A stretch of 64,000 nt of DNA from Aureibaculum flavum (GCF_016406085.1 NZ_JAEHFJ010000001.1:310001-374000), one strand, 5' to 3'; positions 8,828 through 17,922 are shown, counted from the first letter of the stretch. Notes: generated from the letters alone by a model not told the origin. Program-made: numbers and translations.

Positions 8828-10288
8828 ATGTCAGTTACTTTAAAAGGTGATAAGGAAATTGCGAATATCCCTTCCATAAAAAGAAAGTCGTTAAAAATTA
8901 ATCTTAACGACAATATTTATGGAACCTTCGCCGAAATAGGTGCGGGTCAAGAAACTGTGCGTAATTTTTTTAGAGCCGGTGGTGCTTCTGGAACTATTGC
9001 CAAAGCAATGTCAGCTTATGACAAAGATTTTTCTGATGCTATTTATGGCATTGAACAAGACAATAGATATGTTACTCAGCCTCGTTTAAAAAAAATGTTG
9101 ACTCATGAAATTGAGTTAATGGAAGATCGCTTAAGTAGATCTAAACATCCTGAAAAACTATTCTTTTCTTATGCCAATACTGTTGCCACAATAGATTTTG
9201 CTAAAAAGTTTAAAGGACATGGATGGGTTGGTATTAAATTTCAGTTAGATCCGCTTGAGGATTATAACGAAATTGTTTTACATATTCGGTTTAAGCAAAA
9301 TGATGCCCGTTTACAGCAAGAAACATTAGGTGTATTAGGTGTAAATCTTATTTTTGGTGCTTTTTACATGAATGATAGACCGAAAGAATTATTAAAATCT
9401 TTCTACGACAATTTGGACAAAGACCAAATTGAAATAGACATGATTAATTTTTCTGGACCTCGTTTTATGTATGTAGATAATCGACTGATGAGCTTACAGT
9501 TAGTGAAAAACGGAATGACAGATGCCGTTATGTTTGGACCAGATGGAAACAATTTATTACCTGCTCAAGTTTTATATAAAAAGAATATTTTAGCATTACG
9601 TGGTAGTTTTAGACCAGTTACCAAAGTGAATATGGACATGTTTGAAAACGCTCAAAAAATGTTTTTAAACGAGAAAACGGTTTCTGAAGATAATGCTAAA
9701 ATTATATTTGAAATTACGCTAGCTAATTTAAGAGCTGAAGGTGAAATTAATGAACGTGACTTTTTAGACAGGGCTGAATTACTGTGTTCTTTAGGACAAA
9801 ATGTAATGATCACTAATTTTCAAGAATATTATAAACTTGTTGAATATTTTGCTCAATTTACGAAAGCAAGAATGGCCTTAGCAATGGGGGTTTACAACTT
9901 AGTTCAGATTTTTGATGAGAAGTATTACCGTCACTTGAGTGGTGGTATTTTGGAAGCTTTTGGAAAATTATTTTTTAAAGATTTAAAAGTATATTTATAT
10001 CCATTGAAAGACCAAGAAACTGGCGAATTTATAACTAGCGATACTTTAAAGGTACACCCGCGTATGAAAGAATTGTATAAATTCTTTAAGTACAATGGTA
10101 AAATGTTAGATATAGAAAACTTTAACCCTGAAATACTGGATATTTTCTCTAGAAATGTATTGCAAATGATTGCCGATGGTGAAGAAGGCTGGGAAGAAAT
10201 GATTCCACATCGTGTGGCTGAACTTATAAAAGATCATCGTCTTTTTGGGTATTCTACTAGAAAATTTGCAAAAAAAATAAATAAGTAA
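8828..10288 (+). CDS. Conserved cytosolic protein of unknown function
   Basis: Protein of 486 residues with no signal peptide or membrane segment. I do not recognise a named domain. Conspicuous segments are FAEIGAGQETVRNFFRAGGASGT near residue 35 and FGPDGNNLLPAQVLYKKNILALRGSFRPVT near residue 230. The protein feels familiar as a conserved Bacteroidota protein that databases label inconsistently; I would not trust those labels. Codon use and base composition match the neighbours. It has its own -7 element and ends at a strong terminator shared with the convergent sulfatase gene. Confidence 0.75.
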   Translation: MSVTLKGDKEIANIPSIKRKSLKINLNDNIYGTFAEIGAGQETVRNFFRAGGASGTIAKAMSAYDKDFSDAIYGIEQDNRYVTQPRLKKMLTHEIELMEDRLSRSKHPEKLFFSYANTVATIDFAKKFKGHGWVGIKFQLDPLEDYNEIVLHIRFKQNDARLQQETLGVLGVNLIFGAFYMNDRPKELLKSFYDNLDKDQIEIDMINFSGPRFMYVDNRLMSLQLVKNGMTDAVMFGPDGNNLLPAQVLYKKNILALRGSFRPVTKVNMDMFENAQKMFLNEKTVSEDNAKIIFEITLANLRAEGEINERDFLDRAELLCSLGQNVMITNFQEYYKLVEYFAQFTKARMALAMGVYNLVQIFDEKYYRHLSGGILEAFGKLFFKDLKVYLYPLKDQETGEFITSDTLKVHPRMKELYKFFKYNGKMLDIENFNPEILDIFSRNVLQMIADGEEGWEEMIPHRVAELIKDHRLFGYSTRKFAKKINK

Positions 10289-10323
10289 AAAATAAAGCCT
10301 CGAAATTCGAGGCTTTATTTTTT
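10289..10323. terminator. Bidirectional intrinsic terminator
   Basis: Long stem AAATAAAGCCTCG / CGAGGCTTTATTT with a 5-nt loop and T-runs on both strands. It sits between convergent genes and touches the stop codon of the sulfatase gene. Confidence 0.85.
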
Positions 10324-11807
10324 TAGTATTTCCCTAAATTTTGATTCATCCAATTCGTATATGCGGTTTCTAATGCAACTACTTTTTTAGGATATTTATC
10401 AGCAAGATTAACTCTCTCACCAGGATCTTTATTTAAATCAAATAATTTTAATGTAAGATCATTGACTATGGGTTTTATATATAAATTTGATGGTCTACCT
10501 TTCCAACTATTCTCATTTGTATTTGTCAGTTTCCAATCTCCTTTTCTTACTGCCCATGTCTTTTGCCATTTCCAAACTAACAAACGTTCTTTTTCTGGCT
10601 TTAAAAGACTAATACCATCAATAGTTTTATCATCCAATTGTACTCCACTTGCTTCTAATAATGTCGGCATTATATCTAAGGCAGACACATAATTATTTTC
10701 TACCCTACCTCCTGCTATTTTACCTGGCCATCGAATTGCCATTGGCACTCTAATACCACCTTCCCAAATAGAATACTTACCCGCTGTAAGTGGTGCATTA
10801 TTTGCCCCATTTAATGGAGTACCTCCATTATCTGAAACATAAATTATTATGGTATTATCATCTAAATTTTCAGACGTTAACACATCTAATACGCGACCAA
10901 TATTATCATCTAAACAATTTAGATTGGCTAAATAATATTTTCTCAGATCTTCATCTTGAATAGCTCCTAAACGCGAATATTTATCATAGTATGCAGCATA
11001 AGAACCTGTTTCTCGTTTATCAAAGGCAACCAAACTATCAGGATCATAATTTGCAATTGGTTTTACATCAAATTTATCTAAATATTTTTGTGGCACTTGA
11101 TGTATTAAATGGTGTACAGAATTATATGCTAATGTTAAGAAAAAAGGACTGTCTTTTTTACGTTTTATAAAATCAATAGCTTCATCCGTAAAAATGTCGG
11201 TTAAATACCCATCATCATAACTTTTCTCTCCCATATTATGCATTAGTGGTCCTAGAAGAGCACTAGTACCATATGGATCAGGAGTTCTATCTTTAATTTT
11301 TTGTGAATTCAGCCAATAATCATGGGCATGAGCTGAAAAACCTAAAAATTCATCATAACCATGATGTAAAGGATATTCACGCACATCATTTCTATGAAAT
11401 TTTTGACCTAAATCATTTTTACCAACTCTAGCAGTGGCATAACCTGCCTCTTTCAAATATTCTGCAATAGTTTTAACACTATCTGGTAAGCCAGGCCCCC
11501 AACTTGCATGTTTATCCCATCTAAATTGGTTTTTTCCTGTGATTAATCCTGCTCTTGAAGGACTACAAACTGGAGCTGTAGTATAGGCCTGCGTAAAAAT
11601 CATACCCGTATTTGCAATTCTGGACATATTGGGTGTAGAAATGTCTGCACTTTTATTTTCAAAGGGATCAAAATCTGCATACCCTTGATCATCCACTACA
11701 ATTAATACAATATTCGGTTTACTATTAATAGTTACATCCTCCTTTAAAGTCTTATTATTACAACCAAAAACTAATAGTAGCAGACTTAAAAATAAATATT
11801 TTTTCAT
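10323..11807 (-). CDS. Lipoprotein sulfatase (type I, formylglycine)
   Basis: Protein of 494 residues with a lipoprotein signal ending in VFGC (Cys16). The metal site PNIVLIVVDDQGYADFD is followed by the sulfatase signature C81-S-P-S-R-AGLITG. Cys81 is the residue oxidised to formylglycine by an anaerobic or FGE-type maturase. A second metal motif, VSDNGGTPLNG, lies near residue 330. This predicts an envelope-anchored arylsulfatase-type enzyme acting on sulfated polysaccharide or small sulfate esters. No SusCD pair or glycoside hydrolase lies nearby, so it is not part of a visible polysaccharide locus, and the substrate is open. No maturase is in the window. Confidence 0.9.
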   Translation of the reverse strand: MKKYLFLSLLLLVFGCNNKTLKEDVTINSKPNIVLIVVDDQGYADFDPFENKSADISTPNMSRIANTGMIFTQAYTTAPVCSPSRAGLITGKNQFRWDKHASWGPGLPDSVKTIAEYLKEAGYATARVGKNDLGQKFHRNDVREYPLHHGYDEFLGFSAHAHDYWLNSQKIKDRTPDPYGTSALLGPLMHNMGEKSYDDGYLTDIFTDEAIDFIKRKKDSPFFLTLAYNSVHHLIHQVPQKYLDKFDVKPIANYDPDSLVAFDKRETGSYAAYYDKYSRLGAIQDEDLRKYYLANLNCLDDNIGRVLDVLTSENLDDNTIIIYVSDNGGTPLNGANNAPLTAGKYSIWEGGIRVPMAIRWPGKIAGGRVENNYVSALDIMPTLLEASGVQLDDKTIDGISLLKPEKERLLVWKWQKTWAVRKGDWKLTNTNENSWKGRPSNLYIKPIVNDLTLKLFDLNKDPGERVNLADKYPKKVVALETAYTNWMNQNLGKY

Positions 11808-11863
11808 TTTTTTTTAGTTTTACCGGTTACAATGTTTGCCTTATAAATGTTTTAAACTATTCT

Positions 11864-11989
11864 TTAACTTTCAAAAAAACTATTATAAATAAAATTTAAA
11901 AATAGAAGAATTACTATTATAGAGAATATTAAAATAATAAGTTTTACAATTTGCTTTTTATTTCTGTTAATTCTGATTTTTCTACTCAT
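11864..11989 (-). CDS. Small membrane protein (41 residues)
   Basis: Open frame starting 12 nt after the stop codon of the Bcp gene and on the same strand. It begins MSRKIRINRNKKQ, a strongly basic N terminus, then a hydrophobic run of about 20 residues (LIILIFSIIVILLFL), then a short polar tail. This is the layout of a single-span small membrane protein with the N terminus inside. Its position right after bcp suggests co-transcription. No homologue is known to me; the support is only topology and spacing. Confidence 0.4.
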   Translation of the reverse strand: MSRKIRINRNKKQIVKLIILIFSIIVILLFLNFIYNSFFES

Positions 11990-12001
11990 TTTTATACTCT
12001 T

Positions 12002-12454
12002 TTATGCTAAAACCTGAGCCGCGTGATCTTTAGTCTTAACTTTCGTTATAATATTTTCTATAATTCCTTTTTCATCAATCACAAAAGTAGTTCGGTAAAT
12101 ACCATCAAATTCTCTACCCATAAACTTTTTAGGTCCCCACACTTTATAGGCATTTATAACTTCCTTTTCAACATCTGCTAACAAAGGAAAAGGTAAGGTA
12201 TTTTTTTTAATAAAATTTTCCTGCTTTTTTGCTGTATCTGCACTTACACCTAATAAATCAAAACCCTTTTCAATAAGTGTTGCATAATTATCACGTAAAT
12301 TACAAACTTCAGCAGTACATCCAGGTGTACTTGCTCTTGGATAAAAAAACAAGATTAATTTCTTTCCTTTATAATCTTCTAATTTACGAGTTTTGCCTTC
12401 TTGATCTAATGCTTCGAAATGAGGTGCCTTCTCTCCTATTTTTAATGTCGTCAT
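12002..12454 (-). CDS. bcp: Thioredoxin-dependent thiol peroxidase (Bcp/PrxQ)
   Basis: Peroxiredoxin of 150 residues. The peroxidatic site is PRASTPGCTAEVC, in which the first Cys is the peroxidatic one and the second, five residues on, is the resolving Cys of the atypical two-cysteine PrxQ type. Length and the start MTTLKIGEKAPHFEALDQEG are standard for the family. It is cytosolic and reduces hydroperoxides at the expense of thioredoxin. It is divergent from nth, with only 46 bp between the start codons, so their promoters interlock. Confidence 0.95.
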   Translation of the reverse strand: MTTLKIGEKAPHFEALDQEGKTRKLEDYKGKKLILFFYPRASTPGCTAEVCNLRDNYATLIEKGFDLLGVSADTAKKQENFIKKNTLPFPLLADVEKEVINAYKVWGPKKFMGREFDGIYRTTFVIDEKGIIENIITKVKTKDHAAQVLA

Positions 12455-12460
12455 TATTGT

Positions 12461-12493
12461 TATTTTTGTTGAATATAAGTTTTATCAAAGCTA
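12461..12493. promoter_or_regulatory. Interlocked divergent promoters of bcp and nth
   Basis: TATTTTTG at 12461-12468 on the plus strand matches the -7 consensus for nth. TAGCTTTG read on the minus strand at 12493-12486 matches it for bcp. The two elements lie within 33 bp and each falls in the spacer or -33 zone of the other, so the promoters probably compete. Confidence 0.45.
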
Positions 12494-12500
12494 ATTAAAA

Positions 12501-13151
12501 ATGACTAAAAAAGAAAGTGTAGATTTTGTAATAACAGAATTAGAAAAATTATATCCAAAACCACCCATTCCCTTAACACATAAAGATCCATATACATTAT
12601 TAATTTCAGTGTTATTATCTGCACAAAGTACTGATGCTAGGGTAAATACAATAACTCCTCTCCTATTTAAAAAAGCAGATAATCCTTATGATATGGTTAA
12701 GTTAAGTGTTGAGGAAATTAGAGAAATAATAAAACCTGTTGGCCTTTCACCTATGAAATCGAAAGGAATTTTCGGTTTATCTAAAATATTAATCGAAAAG
12801 CATGATGGTAATGTTCCGCAGAATTTTGAAGATTTAGAAGAATTACCTGCTGTTGGTCACAAAACGGCGTCTGTTGTTATGAGTCAAGCATTTGATATTC
12901 CGTCATTTCCCGTTGATACGCATATTCATAGATTAATGTATCGATGGAATTTAAGTAATGGTAAAAATGTAGTTCAAACAGAAAAAGATGCTAAACGCTT
13001 ATTTCCAAAAGAAATATGGAATAAATTACATCTTCAAATTATATATTACGCTAGAGAATATTCTCCTGCCCGAGCATGGGATTTAGAAAAAGATATAATC
13101 ACAAAAAAAATAGGCAGAAAAAGTGTTCTCAATGCCTATTATAATAAATAA
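12501..13151 (+). CDS. nth: Endonuclease III homologue without the [4Fe-4S] cysteines
   Basis: DNA glycosylase/AP lyase of 216 residues. The helix-hairpin-helix LPAVGHKTA carries the catalytic Lys121, and VDTHIHR carries Asp139, matching Lys120 and Asp138 of E. coli Nth. The C terminus normally holds four Cys (Cx6Cx2Cx5C) binding an Fe-S cluster. Here it reads IYYAREYSPARAWDLEKDI and then ends with no cysteine at all, so the cluster is absent. The frame is intact and the catalytic residues are kept, so this is probably an active enzyme that excises oxidised pyrimidines. Cluster-free Nth seems to be a flavobacterial trait as I remember it. Confidence 0.9.
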   Translation: MTKKESVDFVITELEKLYPKPPIPLTHKDPYTLLISVLLSAQSTDARVNTITPLLFKKADNPYDMVKLSVEEIREIIKPVGLSPMKSKGIFGLSKILIEKHDGNVPQNFEDLEELPAVGHKTASVVMSQAFDIPSFPVDTHIHRLMYRWNLSNGKNVVQTEKDAKRLFPKEIWNKLHLQIIYYAREYSPARAWDLEKDIITKKIGRKSVLNAYYNK

Positions 13152-13153
13152 AA

Positions 13154-13186
13154 AAAGGCTTGTAATTTCTTACAAGCCTTTCCTTT
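13154..13186. terminator. Intrinsic terminator between nth and the 47-residue ORF
   Basis: Perfect 12-bp stem AAAGGCTTGTAA / TTACAAGCCTTT with loop TTTC, and a T-rich tail on the plus strand and on the minus strand. It serves nth and probably the convergent sigma-factor transcript. Confidence 0.85.
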
Positions 13187-13330
13187 TTAATTCAAATTAA
13201 ACAAAATTTGTTTGTCATCCTCATTTTTGACTACTTCAATTGATTTTGAGTAATTCAAAATAAATGAGATTGTACTTTGTTTGGGGGCGAATTGCGTATT
13301 TAACAATTCTTCAGTGTAAATTTTCTTCAT
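13187..13330 (-). CDS. 47-residue conserved small protein downstream of the ECF sigma factor
   Basis: ATG at 13330 opens a frame beginning MKKIYTEELLNTQFAPKQST, then a hydrophobic/aromatic stretch ISFILNYSKSIEVV and a charged tail, ending 1 bp before the terminator. It lies 58 bp downstream of the ECF sigma gene on the same strand. I recall very similar short ORFs starting MKxxYTE and containing NYSK in the same place in other Flavobacteriia, which supports a real gene. There is no signal peptide. Function unknown; position suggests a link with the sigma factor. Confidence 0.55.
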   Translation of the reverse strand: MKKIYTEELLNTQFAPKQSTISFILNYSKSIEVVKNEDDKQILFNLN

Positions 13331-13388
13331 ATATACTAAAATTAATTATTAGGGTTAAGTATATAACGAAGAAATATTTACATTATTG

Positions 13389-13973
13389 TTAATTAGTTAA
13401 AACTATTTTATTCTTTTCAATAATTTTTCTCAAATTAATCAAGGCATAACGCATTCTACCCAATGCTGTATTGATACTAACACCCGTGTTTTCAGAGATT
13501 TCTTTAAAACTCATGTCTCTATAAATACGCATAATTAATACTTCTTTTTGATCTTCAGGTAATTCTTCAATTATCCTTCTTACGTCAAAATGTATTTGAT
13601 TTTTTATAATTTCTTTCTCTGCATTTAAAGAAGAATCACTTAATACTGAAAAAATATCAAATTCTTCAGTATTTTTAAATGAAGGCATTCTATTACTTTT
13701 TCTAAAATGATCAATAACTAAGTTATGAGAAATTCTCATTACCCAAGGTAAGAATTTACCTTCTTCGTTGTAGTTACCTAATTTTAAAGTTTTGATTACT
13801 TTAATAAAAGCATCTTGAAAAATATCTTCTGCGATATCTCTATCTAATACTTTTGAATAAATAAAACTGTAGATTTTTTGTTTGTGACGACCAACTAATA
13901 TTTCTAATGATCTTTCACTACCATTAATGTAGTTCTTAACTAAGACGCTATCGTCCAACTTTTGTTTTTGCAT
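13389..13973 (-). CDS. ECF-type RNA polymerase sigma factor
   Basis: Sigma-70 family protein of 194 residues. Region 2 is seen in KIYSFIYSKVLDRDIAEDIFQDAF…FLPWVMRISHNLVIDHFRK, and region 4 in LPEDQKEVLIMRIYRDMSFKEISENTGVSINTALGRMRYA. I chose the ATG at 13973 because AAGGGA lies just upstream; an in-frame TTG at 13991 is the alternative. No anti-sigma gene is adjacent; instead a 47-residue ORF follows. The near-neighbour layout and sequence fit the housekeeping-like ECF sigma factor common in Flavobacteriia. Confidence 0.9.
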   Translation of the reverse strand: MQKQKLDDSVLVKNYINGSERSLEILVGRHKQKIYSFIYSKVLDRDIAEDIFQDAFIKVIKTLKLGNYNEEGKFLPWVMRISHNLVIDHFRKSNRMPSFKNTEEFDIFSVLSDSSLNAEKEIIKNQIHFDVRRIIEELPEDQKEVLIMRIYRDMSFKEISENTGVSINTALGRMRYALINLRKIIEKNKIVLTN

Positions 13974-14200
13974 AATTCCCTTTTTTGTCAATGAAGCTAT
14001 GAGACTTCGTTAATTAATTATAAAAGTAGAACTATACTATAAGCGTTTATTTTTTAGTTAAGGGGGAAACTAGTTCCTAATTGTTTTGCTATATTGGTTA
14101 GATACAACATGGCAAATATAATGACATTCTTTTTAATAAAACAAACTTTTTTTAATATTATTTTATGACGTACTATATTTTTTTTACAAAAATAAGTCAC

Positions 14201-14208
14201 TATCTTTG
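14201..14208 (+). promoter_or_regulatory. -7 element TATCTTTG
   Basis: Consensus TAnnTTTG 28 bp before the GTG start of uvrA. The 227-bp gap to the sigma-factor gene otherwise shows nothing I can interpret. Confidence 0.5.
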
Positions 14209-14236
14209 TCGCTATTTCATATTTTAAAGGGCTTCC

Positions 14237-17014
14237 GTGAAGATAGACAACTTAGATCCAAGAGAACAAATAATTATAAAAAAAGCTGCATTACACAACT
14301 TAAAAGACATAGATGTGGCCATTCCTAGAAATAAATTAGTAGTTATAACTGGTTTATCTGGGTCAGGAAAATCAAGTTTAGCATTTGATACTTTATATGC
14401 GGAAGGACAACGCAGGTATGTAGAAAGTTTATCTTCATATGCCAGACAATTTTTAGGCAAATTAAATAAACCCAAAGTTGAATATATTAAGGGTATTGCT
14501 CCTGCAATTGCGATTGAACAAAAGGTAAATAGCACAAATCCACGATCTACGGTAGGTACTTCTACTGAAATTTACGATTATTTTAAACTTTTATTTGCCC
14601 GAATAGGAAGAACATACTCACCAATTTCTGGTAATGAGGTGAAAAAAAATACCGTTGCTGATGTAATCGATCATATTAAAAAATATGATAATGGTAGCAA
14701 ATTATTATTATTAGCACCTATTTATATAGATGAAGATAGGACCTTAGAAAAGGTGCTGCAAATTTTAGAGCAACAAGGTTATTCTAGAATTAAAGTAGAT
14801 AATGAGGTTGTTAGAATCAATGACTTTAAACCTAAAAAACAAAAAGAATTTCAATTAGTAGTTGATAGAGTTGTTGTACAGGACGATGAAGACTTTTACA
14901 ACCGATTGGCAGATGCTATTGAAACCACGTTTTTTGAAGGTAAAGGAGAATGTGTAATTGAAGATTTATCAAATAACAAGCAAAATATCTTTAACAACAA
15001 GTTTGAACTTGACGGAATTTCTTTTTTAGAACCAAATACTCATTTATTTAGTTTTAACAATCCATATGGAGCGTGTCCAGATTGCGAGGGATACGGTAAT
15101 ATAATTGGTATAGATAAAGATTTAGTAATCCCAAATACATCATTATCTATATATGATGATGCTATTGTACCGTGGCGGACAGAATCTTTTTTAGAATATA
15201 AAGAAGCTTTAGTTGATAATGCCTATAAATTTGATTTTCCGATTCACAAACCTTATTTTGAATTATCAGAAGAGCAAGTTCAATTACTATGGGATGGAAA
15301 CAAGTATTTTCACGGGTTAAGCACATTTTTCAAACATATTGAAGAAAAAATCTATAAGATTCAATACCGAGTAATGCTTTCGAGATATCGTGGCAAAACA
15401 AAATGTACCACATGTGATGGTAAACGATTAAGACAAGAAACTGCCAATATTAAAATAAGTGGAACTACAATAACTGATCTCGTAAACCTTCCTATTAATG
15501 AGGTTCTTGATTTTTTTCAAGGTCTAAAACTTGAGGAACACGATCAACAAATTGCCAAAAGACTCTTAAAAGAAATCAATAATAGATTACTTTTCTTGTC
15601 AGATGTAGGTTTAAATTACTTAAGTTTAAATAGAGCATCTAATTCCCTTTCTGGAGGTGAAAGCCAACGTATTAATTTGGCGACTTCTTTAGGAAGTAGT
15701 TTGGTAGGCTCTATGTATATTTTAGATGAACCGAGTATTGGTCTACATTCTAAAGATACAGAACGCTTAGTAAATGTATTAAAAGGATTACGTGATTTAG
15801 GCAATACTGTAATTGTAGTTGAGCATGATGAAGATATTATGAAAGCAGCAGACTATATTATTGATATTGGACCTGAAGCAGGAACTTTTGGTGGTGAATT
15901 GGTAGCATATGGTACTTATAAAGAAATTTTAAAAGCCGACACATTAACGGCAAATTACTTAAAGGGAAAATTAAAAATTGAAGTTCCTAAAGAAAGAAGA
16001 AAAGGTCTTGGTAATATAAAAATCATTGGAGCAAGAGAACATAATTTAAAAAATATTGATGTTCAGTTCCCGTTGAATACGTTAACCATAATTACGGGAG
16101 TTTCTGGAAGTGGAAAAAGTACCTTGGTTAAAAACATTCTATATCCTGCATTGCAGAAAAAATTATTTAATCATGGTGAAAAACCAGGACAATTTACAGA
16201 TATTGAAGGTGATTTTTCTACTATTAAAAGTGTAGAATTTATAGATCAAAATCCAATAGGGCGTTCAAGTAGATCAAACCCTGTTACCTACATAAAGGTA
16301 TATGATGATATCCGGGCTTTATTTACACAACAAAAATTATCTAACATAAGAGGTTATAAAGCAAAACATTTTTCTTTTAACGTAGATGGTGGTAGATGTG
16401 AAACCTGTAAAGGAGAAGGCGAAGTTACCATTGGTATGCAATTTATGGCTGATGTGCATTTACCTTGTGAAACCTGTAAAGGTAAACGCTTTAAAAAAGA
16501 AGTTCTAGAAGTTAAATTTGAAAATAAATCCATTTCTGATGTCTTAGAAATGACAATTGATGAAGCAACTGCTTTTTTTAAACAGCATGGACAAAAAAAG
16601 ATTGTAACCAAATTAAAACCGTTGCAAGATGTAGGGTTAGGTTATGTGCAATTAGGTCAGGCCTCTTCTACCCTTTCAGGTGGTGAAGCTCAACGTATAA
16701 AGCTGGCTTCTTTCTTAGTAAAAGGAGTTACAAAAGATAAGGTATTATTCATTTTTGATGAACCCACCACTGGATTGCATTTCCATGATATAAAAAAACT
16801 ACTCGCGTCGTTTAATGCCCTCATTGAAAAAGGACATTCTATCGTGGTGATAGAACATAATATTGACTTAATAAAATGTGCTGATTATATTATTGACTTA
16901 GGTAAAGATGGAGGAAAAACGGGTGGTCAATTACTATTTCAAGGGTTACCTGAAGATTTAGTTAATGTAAAGGAATCGTATACATCATCATATTTAAAAG
17001 AAAAGTTGAATTAA
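14237..17014 (+). CDS. uvrA: Excinuclease ABC subunit A (UvrA)
   Basis: Protein of 925 residues with a GTG start, the damage-sensing ATPase of nucleotide excision repair. Two ABC modules are present: Walker A GLSGSGKSS near residue 38 with signature NSLSGGESQR, and Walker A GVSGSGKST near residue 625 with signature STLSGGEAQR. Zinc-binding pairs CPDCEGYG, CTTCDGKR and CETCKGEGE…CETCKGKR are intact. The length is at the short end of the family because the N terminus starts only 17 residues before the first core motif AALHNLKDID. The last codons form part of the terminator stem. Confidence 0.97.
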   Translation: MKIDNLDPREQIIIKKAALHNLKDIDVAIPRNKLVVITGLSGSGKSSLAFDTLYAEGQRRYVESLSSYARQFLGKLNKPKVEYIKGIAPAIAIEQKVNSTNPRSTVGTSTEIYDYFKLLFARIGRTYSPISGNEVKKNTVADVIDHIKKYDNGSKLLLLAPIYIDEDRTLEKVLQILEQQGYSRIKVDNEVVRINDFKPKKQKEFQLVVDRVVVQDDEDFYNRLADAIETTFFEGKGECVIEDLSNNKQNIFNNKFELDGISFLEPNTHLFSFNNPYGACPDCEGYGNIIGIDKDLVIPNTSLSIYDDAIVPWRTESFLEYKEALVDNAYKFDFPIHKPYFELSEEQVQLLWDGNKYFHGLSTFFKHIEEKIYKIQYRVMLSRYRGKTKCTTCDGKRLRQETANIKISGTTITDLVNLPINEVLDFFQGLKLEEHDQQIAKRLLKEINNRLLFLSDVGLNYLSLNRASNSLSGGESQRINLATSLGSSLVGSMYILDEPSIGLHSKDTERLVNVLKGLRDLGNTVIVVEHDEDIMKAADYIIDIGPEAGTFGGELVAYGTYKEILKADTLTANYLKGKLKIEVPKERRKGLGNIKIIGAREHNLKNIDVQFPLNTLTIITGVSGSGKSTLVKNILYPALQKKLFNHGEKPGQFTDIEGDFSTIKSVEFIDQNPIGRSSRSNPVTYIKVYDDIRALFTQQKLSNIRGYKAKHFSFNVDGGRCETCKGEGEVTIGMQFMADVHLPCETCKGKRFKKEVLEVKFENKSISDVLEMTIDEATAFFKQHGQKKIVTKLKPLQDVGLGYVQLGQASSTLSGGEAQRIKLASFLVKGVTKDKVLFIFDEPTTGLHFHDIKKLLASFNALIEKGHSIVVIEHNIDLIKCADYIIDLGKDGGKTGGQLLFQGLPEDLVNVKESYTSSYLKEKLN

Positions 17015-17041
17015 AATCTAAGATTCTAATTCAACTTTTTA
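17001..17041. terminator. Terminator overlapping the end of uvrA
   Basis: Stem AAAAGTTGAATTA / TAATTCAACTTTT with a 13-nt loop. The left arm includes the uvrA stop codon. T-runs on both sides could also stop the convergent TPR gene. Confidence 0.75.
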
Positions 17042-17068
17042 TAATTTAATTCAATAAGTACTAAGTTG

Positions 17069-17764
17069 TTACTCTTTCTTTACCTGCTTACCAGCAATTA
17101 CAGCTTCAAGATTTTCTTTTGCTAAGACAAAATCTTCTTGAATTTCAACTGCTTTTTGGAAACTAATTTTCGCTAAATCTAACTTCTCTTGCTCAAACTC
17201 AATCAATCCTCTTAAGTTTGATATGGCAGCCAATAATGCTACCTGTTGTTGGTAATTTTTATTTACGGCATAACTTACCTTTATCTCACCTGTATCTTTT
17301 AATTCCTGTGCTTTTTTAATAGCTGACATTGCTTCATCATATTTTTTCAGGGCAAAATACAAATTCGCTAATTTATAAGCATGGTAGTTATTGCCTGACT
17401 TTACAGTCAACTTAGCATAGGTTTGAGCCGCTTTATCATAAGCTCCCATATTTTCTAAAGAGACAGCCTGCATCTCCAAAATTTGTTGCTTACTTCCATC
17501 TTTACTCAATACATCTGCACATACCATAAAGCAAGAAGCATACTTTCTGTCGTTAAAATATAAATAAGCTAAACTGTCTTTATAAGTACTATTGTCGCCT
17601 TCTTTCGCTATAATATCATACATGCTCTTTTTAGCAACATCTGAGTCTGCGTAACGTAACGCTTGTTTTAATACCGCCTTATCTAATGAAGTATCTGTAT
17701 TGCTTTGAGCATAAAAAGAGGTTATGGCTAAAAAAGCACTAAGTGTAATGTAAAATTTTCTCAT
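17069..17764 (-). CDS. Exported tetratricopeptide-repeat protein
   Basis: Protein of 231 residues with a Sec signal peptide cleaved near SFYAQS. The rest is helical TPR repeats: AYLYFNDRKYASCFMVCADVL, AQTYAKLTVKSGNNYHAYKLANLYFALKKYDEAMSAIKKA and a C-terminal unit starting RGLIEFEQEKLDLAKISFQKAVEI. A periplasmic scaffold or protein-binding role is expected. It is convergent with uvrA and has no clear operon partner. Confidence 0.8.
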   Translation of the reverse strand: MRKFYITLSAFLAITSFYAQSNTDTSLDKAVLKQALRYADSDVAKKSMYDIIAKEGDNSTYKDSLAYLYFNDRKYASCFMVCADVLSKDGSKQQILEMQAVSLENMGAYDKAAQTYAKLTVKSGNNYHAYKLANLYFALKKYDEAMSAIKKAQELKDTGEIKVSYAVNKNYQQQVALLAAISNLRGLIEFEQEKLDLAKISFQKAVEIQEDFVLAKENLEAVIAGKQVKKE

Positions 17765-17886
17765 ATTTATTTTTTTGGGTGTCTACAAATTTATTGAAAT
17801 TAATCTTAATAAAATGCTAAAGTTTTGTCTGATTATTTTCTCTTATTTATTATAGTTCAAATCAAAAATAATTTAAACCATAAACA

Positions 17887-17916
17887 AAAAAAGCTCCTTA
17901 TTTCTAAGGAGCCTTA
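17887..17916 (-). terminator. Terminator of the tRNA-His transcript
   Basis: Read on the minus strand: AAGGCTCCTTA, loop GAAA, TAAGGAGCTT, then a T-run. It lies a few bases after the tRNA 3' end. Confidence 0.85.
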
Positions 17917-17922
17917 TTTTTG

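Noticed and set aside
10323-11807. Sulfatase as part of a polysaccharide utilisation locus
   Set aside because: No SusC/SusD pair, glycoside hydrolase or sensor is adjacent; neighbours are Bcp and an unrelated conserved protein.
12501-13151. Nth as a pseudogene because the Cys tail is missing
   Set aside because: The frame is intact to a natural stop, the catalytic Lys and Asp are kept and a terminator follows.
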